A stretch of DNA of 28,133 bases, taken from contig CAJTSM010000021.1 in NCBI GenBank assembly GCA_910578935.1, forward strand, positions 20,199-48,331, given 5' to 3'. The DNA is from an uncultured Oscillibacter sp. GTDB lineage: Bacteria; Bacillota; Clostridia; Oscillospirales; Oscillospiraceae. Positions 21,800-28,094 of the stretch are shown piece by piece (position 1 is the stretch's first letter; each line of letters starts with the position of its first letter). Under the pieces are notes generated by a model. It ran no database searches. It was not told the origin of the DNA and saw nothing but the letters and a program-made list of their open reading frames with translations. A program made the translations under genes and the position numbers.

Positions 21800-22088
21800 G
21801 GGACCTTTCAACGCCAGAGCCAGCGAGTGGATCGGGGATCTGGCGGCCTGGAACCGGCAAAATGCCGGAGACAACAGCGAGCGGCTGGACCGGCTCCGGC
21901 GGAACCTCCGCCAAGCCAGGGAACAGGAATTGACCCCCCGCCAGCGGCAGATTCTGGAGCTTTATTACGAGCGCGGGCTGAACACTCCCCAAATTGCCCG
22001 GGAGCTGGGCCTGAACCGCTCCACCGTCTCCCGGACCCTCCGGCGGGCAAAGGACCGGCTCTACCGCTTCCTGCGTTACGCCTTGTAA
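21780..22088 (+). CDS. Sigma-70 region 4-like DNA-binding protein
   Basis: A 102-residue protein whose C-terminal half is a sigma region 4 / LuxR-like helix-turn-helix: LTPRQRQILELYYERGLN, TPQIARELGLNRSTVSRTL and RRAKDRLYRFLRYAL. There is no region 2, so it cannot be a complete sigma factor; it could be a regulator or a partner of another protein. The N-terminal YEGPFNARASEWIGDLAAWN is a separate short segment. The start at 21780 has AGGAG about 11 nt upstream; an earlier ATG at 21759 overlaps that ribosome site. Confidence 0.78.
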   Translation: MKNTRYEGPFNARASEWIGDLAAWNRQNAGDNSERLDRLRRNLRQAREQELTPRQRQILELYYERGLNTPQIARELGLNRSTVSRTLRRAKDRLYRFLRYAL

Positions 22089-22150
22089 GTTTTGGCGGAT
22101 AAAAGGAAGATATTTCCTTGGGATTCGTCCATTCTTTACCCCTTTTCCTC

Positions 22151-22179
22151 TTGCGGTTTCGCCGGGAAGACAGTATAAT
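22151..22179 (+). promoter_or_regulatory. Promoter of the YitT-family gene
   Basis: TTGCGG (22151-22156), 17-bp spacer, TATAAT (22174-22179), about 45 nt before the coding start. Confidence 0.75.
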
Positions 22180-22229
22180 CATAGCCAGTGCTTCCACTAT
22201 AAAAAGACCGCCGGACCGGGAGGAACGAC

Positions 22230-23123
22230 ATGAAAGACATGATGTACAATTCCCTGCATCACCGCTGGCTGCGGCTGCTGGCCGCCATGCTGGGAGAGGG
22301 CGTCGTCGCCCTGGCGCTGAATCTCTTTATTGTGCCGCTGAATCTGTACTCCGGCGGCCTGATGGGCCTGTGCCAGCTGATCCGCACCCTGCTTCAGGAA
22401 AACCTGGGCCTCAGCTTCGGCGGGGCGGACATCGCGGGCATTCTCTATTTTATCAGCAACGTCCCCATCCTGCTGTTGGGCTACAAGACCCTGGGACGGA
22501 CGATGACCTTCAAGACCATCGCCTGCACGGTGTCGTTCTCCTTTTTCTACAGCATCATTCCCTCGCCCTCGGTTCCGATCGTGGACGATTACCTCACTTC
22601 CTGCCTGCTGGGCGGCATCATCGTGGGCACCGCCAGCGGCATTGTGCTGACCTGCGGCGGCAGCGGCGGCGGGCTGGACATTGTGGGATTGTGCCTGAGC
22701 AAACGCGGCAGCCGCTTCACCGTGGGAAAGTTCTCCCTGACCTTTAACTTTTTCCTCTATGCCGCGTGCCTCATCCTCTTCATTCCGGAAGTGGCCATTT
22801 ATTCGGTCATCTACAACTTCTTTTCCGCCATGGTGCTGGACCGGATGCACCAGCAGAATGTGAATGTCCAAGCCATGATTTTTACCAAGGAGGATGAAAA
22901 GGAGCTGGGCCGCTTCATCATCGAGAAGCTGGGCCGCAGCGTCACCTATTGGGAGGGCACCGGCGCGTACAGCGGCAAGGGCCTCCATGTTCTGGTGGTG
23001 TGCCTGTCCAAATTTGAGATTGAAGAGCTGCTCCACGCGGTCCATGCGCGGGACAACCACGCTTTCGTCACCGTCCAGGAGCGTGTCCGGGTCTTTGGAA
23101 ACTTCGTGCGGAAACTGGAATGA
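22230..23123 (+). CDS. YitT-family membrane protein (DUF161 + DUF2179)
   Basis: A 297-residue integral membrane protein. About five or six hydrophobic spans lie in residues 14-205, including LAAMLGEGVVALALNLFIVPLNLYSGG, GGADIAGILYFISNVPILLLGYK, and TCGGSGGGLDIVGL. The C-terminal DUF2179 domain (about 215-297) has YWEGTGAYSGKGLHVLVVCLSKFE, which is a PII-like cytosolic domain. The molecular role of the YitT family is not well established; transport or sensing has been proposed. GGGAGGAA lies 5-7 nt before the ATG. It has its own promoter and a terminator whose T-run abuts a MITE. Confidence 0.93.
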   Translation: MKDMMYNSLHHRWLRLLAAMLGEGVVALALNLFIVPLNLYSGGLMGLCQLIRTLLQENLGLSFGGADIAGILYFISNVPILLLGYKTLGRTMTFKTIACTVSFSFFYSIIPSPSVPIVDDYLTSCLLGGIIVGTASGIVLTCGGSGGGLDIVGLCLSKRGSRFTVGKFSLTFNFFLYAACLILFIPEVAIYSVIYNFFSAMVLDRMHQQNVNVQAMIFTKEDEKELGRFIIEKLGRSVTYWEGTGAYSGKGLHVLVVCLSKFEIEELLHAVHARDNHAFVTVQERVRVFGNFVRKLE

Positions 23124-23200
23124 CCGGTTTGCCGGAAACGGGCAGCCGAAAGAGCGGAGGGGCCAAAGCCCTTCCTCAGCCGCCGCTGGATGAACCCGTA

Positions 23201-23227
23201 GGGCGGACCTGTGCGTCCGCCCTTTTT
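23201..23227 (+). terminator. Terminator after the YitT-family gene
   Basis: GGGCGGAC (23201-23208) pairs with GTCCGCCC (23215-23222) followed by TTTTT. The T-run is also the outer end of the MITE terminal repeat. Confidence 0.85.
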
Positions 23228-23395
23228 AAGGAAGCGCTGAATAAATCAGCGTGCGCAGATTTGCGCCAAAAGCTTTGTCTGAGAAAGAGGGAACACGCAG
23301 GAATCCCGACGGATTTCAAGGTTTCCTGACGCAGTTCAGACGGAATCTATGGCGCGAAGATGTGTGCGGGGATTTATTCAGCGCTTCCTTAAAAA
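23223..23395. mobile_element. 173-bp MITE with perfect 25-bp terminal inverted repeats
   Basis: Positions 23223-23247 are the exact reverse complement of 23371-23395 (outer TTTTTAAGGAAGCGCTG). The 123-bp interior has no credible ORF. A degenerate relative sits at 10753-10935, and 23430-23560 also contains stretches resembling that relative's interior (TTTTCCCGCCAGGCAAGG versus TTTTCCGCCCGGCAAGG). Thus the convergent gap between the YitT gene and trmO holds at least one inserted and one older fragment. Confidence 0.8.
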
Positions 23396-23558
23396 TGCGC
23401 TTTCACAATTACAATTGGGGAATGCCGGGTGGGTGAGGATTTTTCCCGCCAGGCAAGGAGATTTTCTGCGGCCATACCGGCGTATGGCAAGGGAAAGGAG
23501 CGCGGTATGACGGGGAAACGGCCGTTCAGACGGCGTTCAACGGCTGTGAATACCGATT

Positions 23559-24257
23559 CTAAGTCTCAGGGCCGTTTTCAATCTCCAGCACCCGGAGAAC
23601 CCTTCCCTCCACGGAGAAACGCACCTCCAGTCCGGCAAAGCCGAAGCCGTAGACCCGCTCCGGGTCCTGCCTGTACCTGGGCCGGGGGTCCAGGGCCAGC
23701 ACTGAGCGGAGAGCCTCCCGCTTCGGCTGGGGAACCTTCTCCCAGAGCGGCCGCGGGCACTCCACCTTCAAGGTTTCTCCGGCGGGAGCGGAGGCGAACC
23801 CTCCCACGGCGTTAGGAAGGCAGTCGGCATAGGGCAGATAGGGCTTCACATCCAAAATGGGCGTGCCGTCCGCCAGGTCCGCCCCCCGGACGCGAAGCAC
23901 CGTCCCCCACTCCCTCGTCTCCTCCATCCCCGCCAAGGCCACGGCGGAAAGGGCGACCGGGTTGGGCCGGAAGGGGGAGCGAGTGGCGAACACTCCCAGG
24001 CGGACGTTTCCCCCCAGCCGGGGCGGACGGACCGTGGGGGACCACCCGTCCCGAACCGCCCGGTCAAAAACCCAGATCAGCCACACATGGGAAAAGCCCT
24101 CCAGCCCACGCAGAGCGGCAGGGTCCCGGTACGCGGGCTCAAAAACTACCAGGGCCTCCAGGGCCTCTGCCAGGCCGCTTTGGCGGGGAACCCCGAACTT
24201 ACTGGAAAAGTCGCTGTGAATATGGGCAACCGGTTTCATGGAAAATTCTCGCGGCAT
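23559..24257 (-). CDS. trmO: tRNA (N6-threonylcarbamoyladenosine-37) N6-methyltransferase TrmO
   Basis: A 232-residue protein of the TrmO/TsaA (UPF0066) family, which uses SAM to methylate t6A37 of tRNA-Thr in E. coli. The conserved block RSPFRPNP (93-100) and DGTPILDVKPYLPYAD are present, as are the N-terminal KPVAHIHSDFSSKFGVPRQ and GFSHVWLIWVF. Length and the C-terminal YGFGFAGLEVRF fit the family. The ATG follows AAAGGAGG by 8 nt. It is a separate transcript with a promoter at 24286. A tRNA-Thr gene lies about 2.3 kb away, which is probably chance. Confidence 0.93.
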   Translation of the reverse strand: MPREFSMKPVAHIHSDFSSKFGVPRQSGLAEALEALVVFEPAYRDPAALRGLEGFSHVWLIWVFDRAVRDGWSPTVRPPRLGGNVRLGVFATRSPFRPNPVALSAVALAGMEETREWGTVLRVRGADLADGTPILDVKPYLPYADCLPNAVGGFASAPAGETLKVECPRPLWEKVPQPKREALRSVLALDPRPRYRQDPERVYGFGFAGLEVRFSVEGRVLRVLEIENGPET

Positions 24258-24285
24258 GGGCGAACCTCCTTTCCCTCCGGCGCAT

Positions 24286-24314
24286 ATTATACAGGAAGCC
24301 GGGGGAAAATGGAA
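24286..24314 (-). promoter_or_regulatory. Promoter of trmO
   Basis: Minus strand TTCCAT (24309-24314), 17-bp spacer, TATAAT (24286-24291). An 11-bp inverted repeat (GCCGGGCCGCC near 24330 with its complement near 24372) lies upstream and may end the lipoprotein transcript, although it lacks a clean T-run. Confidence 0.65.
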
Positions 24315-24382
24315 GTCCCGGATGTAAGCCGGGCCGCCGCAAAAAACCTGATTTACCCTTGGCGGCCCGGCGAGAAGAGGCG

Positions 24383-24688
24383 TTAAAACGCGCGGTCGAT
24401 GGCGTCCCCGGCGTCGTCCACAGCGTTACGAACAGACCGCCCGGCGTCATCCATGGCGTCCCGGGCATCCTCCATCACACCGCCGTCATAGCCGTCGTCG
24501 CTGCCGCTGTAACCGTCGCTGCCGCCGTTATAGCCGTCGTTTCCGTTGACGGCGCCGTCGGTTCCTCCGGCCTGGCCGGCGGAGTCATAGCTGCCGGCAT
24601 CGCCGTTGGTCTGACTGCCGCCGCCGCAGGCGGTCAGGCTGAACGCCAGCAGCAGCGACACCAGCAGAAACATCAGAGTATTTTTCAT
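24383..24688 (-). CDS. Small lipoprotein with Gly/Asp-rich repeats
   Basis: A 101-residue lipoprotein. A signal peptide (MKNTLMFLLVSLLLAFSLTAC) carries the lipobox LTAC with Cys21, followed by GGG. Residues 22-72 are a flexible Gly/Asn/Asp/Tyr-rich region with repeats of the DGYxGGSDGY type, probably a spacer. The C-terminal 30 residues repeat an amphipathic 11-mer-like pattern (DARDAMDDAGRS, VRNAVDDAGDAI). The start is placed at the ATG with AGGAGGAG about 7 nt upstream; a 24-residue longer reading is unlikely. A 12-bp inverted repeat (24714-24725 with 24739-24750) lies in its leader. Function unknown; it is an LspA-type substrate. Confidence 0.85.
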   Translation of the reverse strand: MKNTLMFLLVSLLLAFSLTACGGGSQTNGDAGSYDSAGQAGGTDGAVNGNDGYNGGSDGYSGSDDGYDGGVMEDARDAMDDAGRSVRNAVDDAGDAIDRAF

Positions 24689-24713
24689 GAGATACTCCTC
24701 CTTCGATCTTTCC

Positions 24714-24750
24714 GGTTCCCGGCTCCGCCGGAACGGCAGAGCCGGGAACC
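24714..24750 (-). promoter_or_regulatory. Leader hairpin upstream of the lipoprotein gene
   Basis: GGTTCCCGGCTC (24714-24725) pairs perfectly with GAGCCGGGAACC (24739-24750), loop 13 nt, no T-run. It may stabilise or regulate the lipoprotein mRNA. In the rest of the 538-bp gap to ptsH I see a possible TTGACA near 24868 on the minus strand, AT-rich DNA and the ptsH promoter. Confidence 0.45.
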
Positions 24751-25131
24751 TCCCCGTCAAAGACCCTCACAGGCAAACGCCCCTGAATCTCTTTGACAGT
24801 ACGCGGGACAGAAAATTGCTCCGCGTCCGCGATACCCAGGCGTTATTGTCCCCGGCTTGCCTTTGTCAAACCGTGGGATTTCCTGGAGGCTCCGGCTTTT
24901 TTGGGAAAACAACCGCCCTGCCGCATGAAGCTTCGCCCGAGAACATACATATAAAAAAGGGCGCGCGCCGGAAATGAAGAGCCGGGAAGGAGGCCGGCGA
25001 GTGGAGTTTTTCTTGAAAAGTCCTTAAATTTTCAGCGAAATGACGTATAATTTTCTATAAAATTGGTGTAAACTGACAAAAAGAACTTTACTGCTACGGA
25101 AAAATTTTTAAAATGTTTGTGCAATTGTCCA

Positions 25132-25160
25132 TTGACGGGAGACGGAAAAGCGGTTATGAT
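25132..25160 (+). promoter_or_regulatory. Promoter of ptsH
   Basis: TTGACG (25132-25137), 17-bp spacer, TATGAT (25155-25160), about 60 nt before the ATG. Confidence 0.82.
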
Positions 25161-25226
25161 GGTAAAGTAATGACTCGTGGGCAACCATTTCCATTTTGAT
25201 TCGACACAAAAAAGGAGAGCTGCAAC

Positions 25227-25490
25227 ATGTATACGCAGGAAATCACGGTCAACAACGAAGTTGGTTTGCACGCCCGCCCCGCCACGTTCTTCATCCAGAA
25301 GGCCAACGAGTTCAAAAGCGGCATCTGGGTTGAGAAGGAGGATCGCCGCGTCAACGCCAAGAGCCTGTTAGGCGTGCTGTCCCTGGGCATCGTGAAGGGC
25401 ACCCCCATCACCTTAATCGCGGACGGCAGCGATGAAAAAGAGGCGGTCACCGCGCTGGTGGATCTGGTGAAAGACAACTTCGGAGAGTAA
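25227..25490 (+). CDS. ptsH: HPr, phosphocarrier protein of the PTS
   Basis: An 87-residue phosphocarrier. VGLHARPAT holds the His15 that is phosphorylated by enzyme I, and AKSLLGVLSLG holds Ser46, the HPr-kinase site used in carbon catabolite repression. Presence of His15 separates it from Crh. AAAGGAGAG lies about 7 nt before the ATG. It is monocistronic, with its own promoter and terminator; ptsI is not adjacent. Without ptsI or sugar permeases nearby, its role may be mainly regulatory, as has been suggested for many Clostridia. Confidence 0.94.
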   Translation: MYTQEITVNNEVGLHARPATFFIQKANEFKSGIWVEKEDRRVNAKSLLGVLSLGIVKGTPITLIADGSDEKEAVTALVDLVKDNFGE

Positions 25491-25498
25491 TGAACCGT

Positions 25499-25535
25499 CC
25501 CCGTGCTGCCCGTCAGCGCGGGGTGGTCTTTTTTT
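25499..25535 (+). terminator. Terminator of ptsH
   Basis: CCCCGTGCTG (25499-25508) pairs with CAGCGCGGGG (25514-25523) with one G-T wobble, then TGGTCTTTTTTT. Confidence 0.87.
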
Positions 25536-25558
25536 ATTGGGCCCTTCCTTGGCCTGAC

Positions 25559-25720
25559 CAGGGGGTCAGGCCCCGCAAGGGGCCCGCTCCCTGCATTCCA
25601 GCGGAAAAAGAGCAAACCTGGGAAATGGCCCGGTCAGGGGACCGGGTCCCACAGGGTGTTTTGCCGACGGAAGGCGTGTGGAGTCTGGGGACCGGGCCCC
25701 ACAAGGATAGCCGGCCCTTC
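25559..25720. repeat. Three short GGGG(A/T)CCGGG(C/T)CCC-type repeats upstream of uvrC
   Basis: GGGGACCGGGTCCCACAGGG (near 25637), GGGGACCGGGCCCCACAAGG (near 25687) and a weaker GGGGTCAGGCCCCGCAAGG (near 25561) recur at about 50-75 bp. Each is a small palindrome. No promoter or ORF with a ribosome site is seen in 25540-25757; the function of the repeats is unknown. Confidence 0.5.
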
Positions 25721-25757
25721 TGCCGGAATACATCCCACCTTGAGAGGAGGCGAACCC

Positions 25758-27602
25758 ATGACCAGGGACGAGCTGAAGGAGAAAGCCAATGACCTGCCGC
25801 TTCTGCCGGGGGTCTATCTGATGATGGACAAAACCGGGAAGGTCATTTACGTCGGCAAGGCGAAAAAACTGAAGAACCGGGTCAGCCAGTACTTTCAGGA
25901 CAGCGCCTCCCACACGGCCAAGACCCGGCAGATGGTTTCCCAGGTCGATCACTTTGACACCATCTTTGTCTCCAGCGAGTTTGAGGCTCTGGTACTGGAG
26001 AACTCCCTCATCAAGCGGCACATGCCCCGATACAATATCCTGCTCAAAGACGACAAAGGCTATCCCTTCGTCCGGCTCTCCCGGGATACTTATCCCCGGT
26101 TCACCATGGTCCATAAGTGGGCCAATGACGGGGCAAAATACTTCGGCCCCTTCGGCGGGCGGTTTGAAACCCGGCAGGCCCTGGACGCGGTATGCGCCGC
26201 CCTGCGGCTCCCCACATGCAATCGGAAATTTCCCCGGGACATCGGGGCGGAGCGGCCCTGCCTCAATTTCCACATGGGCCGGTGCGACGGCTTCTGCCGC
26301 CCCGATATGACGGCGGAGGAGTATAACCGCCGCATCCGCCAGGCCACCCAGATGCTGGAGGGAAAGGCCAAGGAGCTCCTCCGGGACATGACCGGGGAGA
26401 TGGAGGCGGAGGCGGAGGCCCTGCGGTTTGAGCAGGCGGCGGCCCTCCGGGACCGGATCGGAGCCATCAGCGCCCTCTCCAAAAAGCAGACGGTCATCGC
26501 CGGGCTCTGCGCCGACACGGACATCTGGGGTTTATACCGGGGCGCGGGCAAGTGCTGCTACGCCGTCCTCCACATGGAGGAGGGGAATCTGGCGGGCCGG
26601 GAGACGGAGCTCTTCTCCGCCCCTATGGAAGAGCCGGGGGAGGAGATGCTCTCCGCCTTAACGGCCCAGTACTACCTGCCCCGGGCCATCCTGCCCCATG
26701 AGATCTTACTGCCCTTTGCGGCGGAGGGTTACTGCGAGAACCTTTCGGAGGTCCTGACGAAACGGGCGGGGCACAAGGTCTGGGTTCACGTCCCCCAGCG
26801 GGGGGAGAAGGCGGACCTGCGAGCCATGGCCCAGCGGAACGCCGCAGAGGAGGCGGAGCGGGCCACCACCGCCGAGGAGCGGGTGGCCCACACCCTGGAG
26901 CTGCTGGCCAAAATGCTGGACCTCCCGGCCCCGCCGAAACGGCTGGAGTCTTTCGACATCTCCAACACCGGGGGCAGTGATATTGTGGCCTCTATGGTGG
27001 TCTACAGCGGCGTCCGGCCTCTGAAGAGCGCCTACCGGCGCTTTCGCATCAAGGACCTCACGGGCAAGCCCGACGACTACGCCTCCATGCGGGAGGTGCT
27101 CCGGCGGCGGCTCCAGCGGGCGGCGGACGGGGACGAAAAATTTCTGCCCCTGCCGGACGTGTTCTTGATTGACGGCGGCGTCACCCACGCCCAGACGGCT
27201 CTGGGCGTTGCGGAGGAATTCGGGGTAAACATCCCCATCTTCGGCATGGTGAAGGACGACCGGCACCGGACAAGAGCCCTGGTGACCCCGGAGGGCCGGG
27301 AGATCGGCATTGTGGGGAATCAGGCGGTGTTCTCCCTGATCGGGCAGATCCAGGAGGAAACCCACCGCTTCGCCATCACCTACCACCATGAGAGCCACGG
27401 CAAGAGTGCCCTGCGCTCCGCCCTGGACGGCATCCCCGGCGTGGGCCCCAAGCGGCGGGAGGAGCTGCGGAAGAAGTTCGGGACCATCAAGGCCATCCGG
27501 GAAGCGGACGTGGAGAGCCTGGCGGCAGTGGTGCCCAGGCCCGCCGCGGAGGCGGTATGGGGGCATTTCCATCCGCCTGAGGGAGGCGGAGAACCGACAT
27601 AA
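25758..27602 (+). CDS. uvrC: UvrABC excinuclease subunit C
   Basis: A 614-residue nucleotide excision repair nuclease that makes both incisions around a DNA lesion. Residues 12-95 form the GIY-YIG domain (PGVYLMM... VIYVGKAKKLKNRVSQYF, Arg41). A UVR helix (MEAEAEALRFEQAAALRDRI, about 215-235) binds UvrB. The C-terminal RNase H-like nuclease has ESFDISNTGGSDIVASMVV and FLIDGGVTHAQ. Two helix-hairpin-helix motifs end the protein (IPGVGPKRREELRKKFG). The DISN replaces the usual DISH. The start ATG at 25758 has AGAGGAGG upstream; longer frames run into the repeat region. No LexA-type box was seen at its start. Confidence 0.96.
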   Translation: MTRDELKEKANDLPLLPGVYLMMDKTGKVIYVGKAKKLKNRVSQYFQDSASHTAKTRQMVSQVDHFDTIFVSSEFEALVLENSLIKRHMPRYNILLKDDKGYPFVRLSRDTYPRFTMVHKWANDGAKYFGPFGGRFETRQALDAVCAALRLPTCNRKFPRDIGAERPCLNFHMGRCDGFCRPDMTAEEYNRRIRQATQMLEGKAKELLRDMTGEMEAEAEALRFEQAAALRDRIGAISALSKKQTVIAGLCADTDIWGLYRGAGKCCYAVLHMEEGNLAGRETELFSAPMEEPGEEMLSALTAQYYLPRAILPHEILLPFAAEGYCENLSEVLTKRAGHKVWVHVPQRGEKADLRAMAQRNAAEEAERATTAEERVAHTLELLAKMLDLPAPPKRLESFDISNTGGSDIVASMVVYSGVRPLKSAYRRFRIKDLTGKPDDYASMREVLRRRLQRAADGDEKFLPLPDVFLIDGGVTHAQTALGVAEEFGVNIPIFGMVKDDRHRTRALVTPEGREIGIVGNQAVFSLIGQIQEETHRFAITYHHESHGKSALRSALDGIPGVGPKRREELRKKFGTIKAIREADVESLAAVVPRPAAEAVWGHFHPPEGGGEPT

Positions 27603-27618
27603 AAAGCGCCCCGCCGCC

Positions 27619-27647
27619 TTGACAACGGGGGAGCGGAACGGTATAAT
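27619..27647 (+). promoter_or_regulatory. Consensus promoter converging on the second toxin-like gene
   Basis: TTGACA (27619-27624), 17-bp spacer, TATAAT (27642-27647): a full consensus match. No rightward gene follows; its transcript would enter the 3' end of the leftward peptide gene. Confidence 0.85.
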
Positions 27648-27653
27648 GACAGC

Positions 27654-27737
27654 AGAAGGGACACCGCCGCAAGACGGTCAGCCCTCACTGCTCAACTTAA
27701 AAAAGTTGACCGCTTGGGAGCCATCCAAGCGGTCAAC
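27654..27737 (+). ncRNA. Candidate antisense RNA to the second toxin-like gene
   Basis: Predicted start about 7 nt after the perfect promoter. It reads through the 13-bp terminator stem and overlaps the end of the peptide mRNA. The stem has no T-run in this direction, so the 3' end is uncertain and could lie further right. No ORF is seen. Confidence 0.5.
27699..27737 (-). terminator. Terminator of the second toxin-like gene
   Basis: A perfect 13-bp stem (GTTGACCGCTTGG, 27705-27717, with 27725-27737), 7-nt loop, then six T residues on the minus strand. The stop codon TGA of the peptide lies in the stem. Confidence 0.92.
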
Positions 27738-27819
27738 GCGCGTTTATGGTCAGTATGTAAAGCGCGAACGCCAGACATACGAGAAACCGCAGTACGAAGT
27801 ACAAACGATTCTTCCACAC
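27733..27819 (-). CDS. 28-residue hydrophobic peptide, candidate type I toxin
   Basis: A 28-codon ORF starting at GTG: a basic MWKNR, then hydrophobic LYFVLRFLVCLAFALYIL and a short tail TINAR. AAAGGGGGTGA, nearly a full anti-Shine-Dalgarno match, lies 5 nt before the GTG. A GTG 9 nt further upstream overlaps this site and a much longer frame has no ribosome site. It has a consensus promoter (27913-27941), a leader of about 85 nt that begins with a hairpin, a terminator containing its stop codon, and an opposing consensus promoter. The family is not recognised. Toxicity is inferred from the architecture only. Confidence 0.65.
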   Translation of the reverse strand: MWKNRLYFVLRFLVCLAFALYILTINAR

Positions 27820-27881
27820 TCGCTTCACCCCCTTTCTCAAGGGAGTGGCCAACCGCCTAAATCCACAGCCGTGTCCTTCTG

Positions 27882-27907
27882 CCGCCGTGCCCTGACGGGC
27901 CCGGCGG
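27882..27907 (-). promoter_or_regulatory. 5' hairpin of the peptide mRNA
   Basis: CCGCCG-GCCC pairs with GGGC-CGGCGG with one mismatch and a 4-nt loop, starting at the predicted transcription start. Such 5' hairpins often stabilise toxin mRNAs. Confidence 0.6.
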
Positions 27908-27912
27908 TTTTC

Positions 27913-27941
27913 ATTATAGGGGATGTAGAGGAAATTGTCAA
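27913..27941 (-). promoter_or_regulatory. Consensus promoter of the second toxin-like gene
   Basis: Minus strand TTGACA (27936-27941), 17-bp spacer, TATAAT (27913-27918), again a full consensus match. Confidence 0.88.
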
Positions 27942-27952
27942 ATCCCAACGTA

Positions 27953-27986
27953 AAAAGACCGAAGGGCTCGCACCCTTCGGTCTTTT
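27953..27986. terminator. Bidirectional terminator
   Basis: AAAAGACCGAAGGG (27953-27966) pairs perfectly with 27973-27986, giving a T-run in both directions. It ends the leftward gene at the window edge. The flanks AACGTA/TACGTT extend the stem with a small bulge. Confidence 0.9.
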
Positions 27987-28094
27987 CGTTACGTTGAAAC
28001 TTGGTTGCCGTCGCTCCGGCCTGGTCTATTGCCAGACAACCAGAGCGGACCTAAAGTTCTTTGGATACTTTCTTTCAAGTTTCAAGAAAGTATC
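27987..28094. repeat. Structured non-coding stretch with an 11-bp hairpin over a stop codon
   Basis: GATACTTTCTT (28064-28074) pairs with AAGAAAGTATC (28084-28094), loop 9 nt, covering the stop codon of the edge gene. Between it and the terminator are GC-rich inverted pieces such as GGTTGCCGTCGC and CCAGAGCGG. No ORF is present. It may be a dispersed intergenic repeat. Confidence 0.4.

Noticed and set aside
27733..27948. A 71-residue reading of the second toxin-like frame
   Set aside because: Its start lies upstream of the mapped promoter -10 and has no ribosome site. The GTG at 27819 with AAAGGGGGTGA fits the transcript.
28064..28094. Hairpin over the edge gene's stop codon as that gene's terminator
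   Set aside because: No T-run follows it on the minus strand; the 27953-27986 stem is the better terminator.
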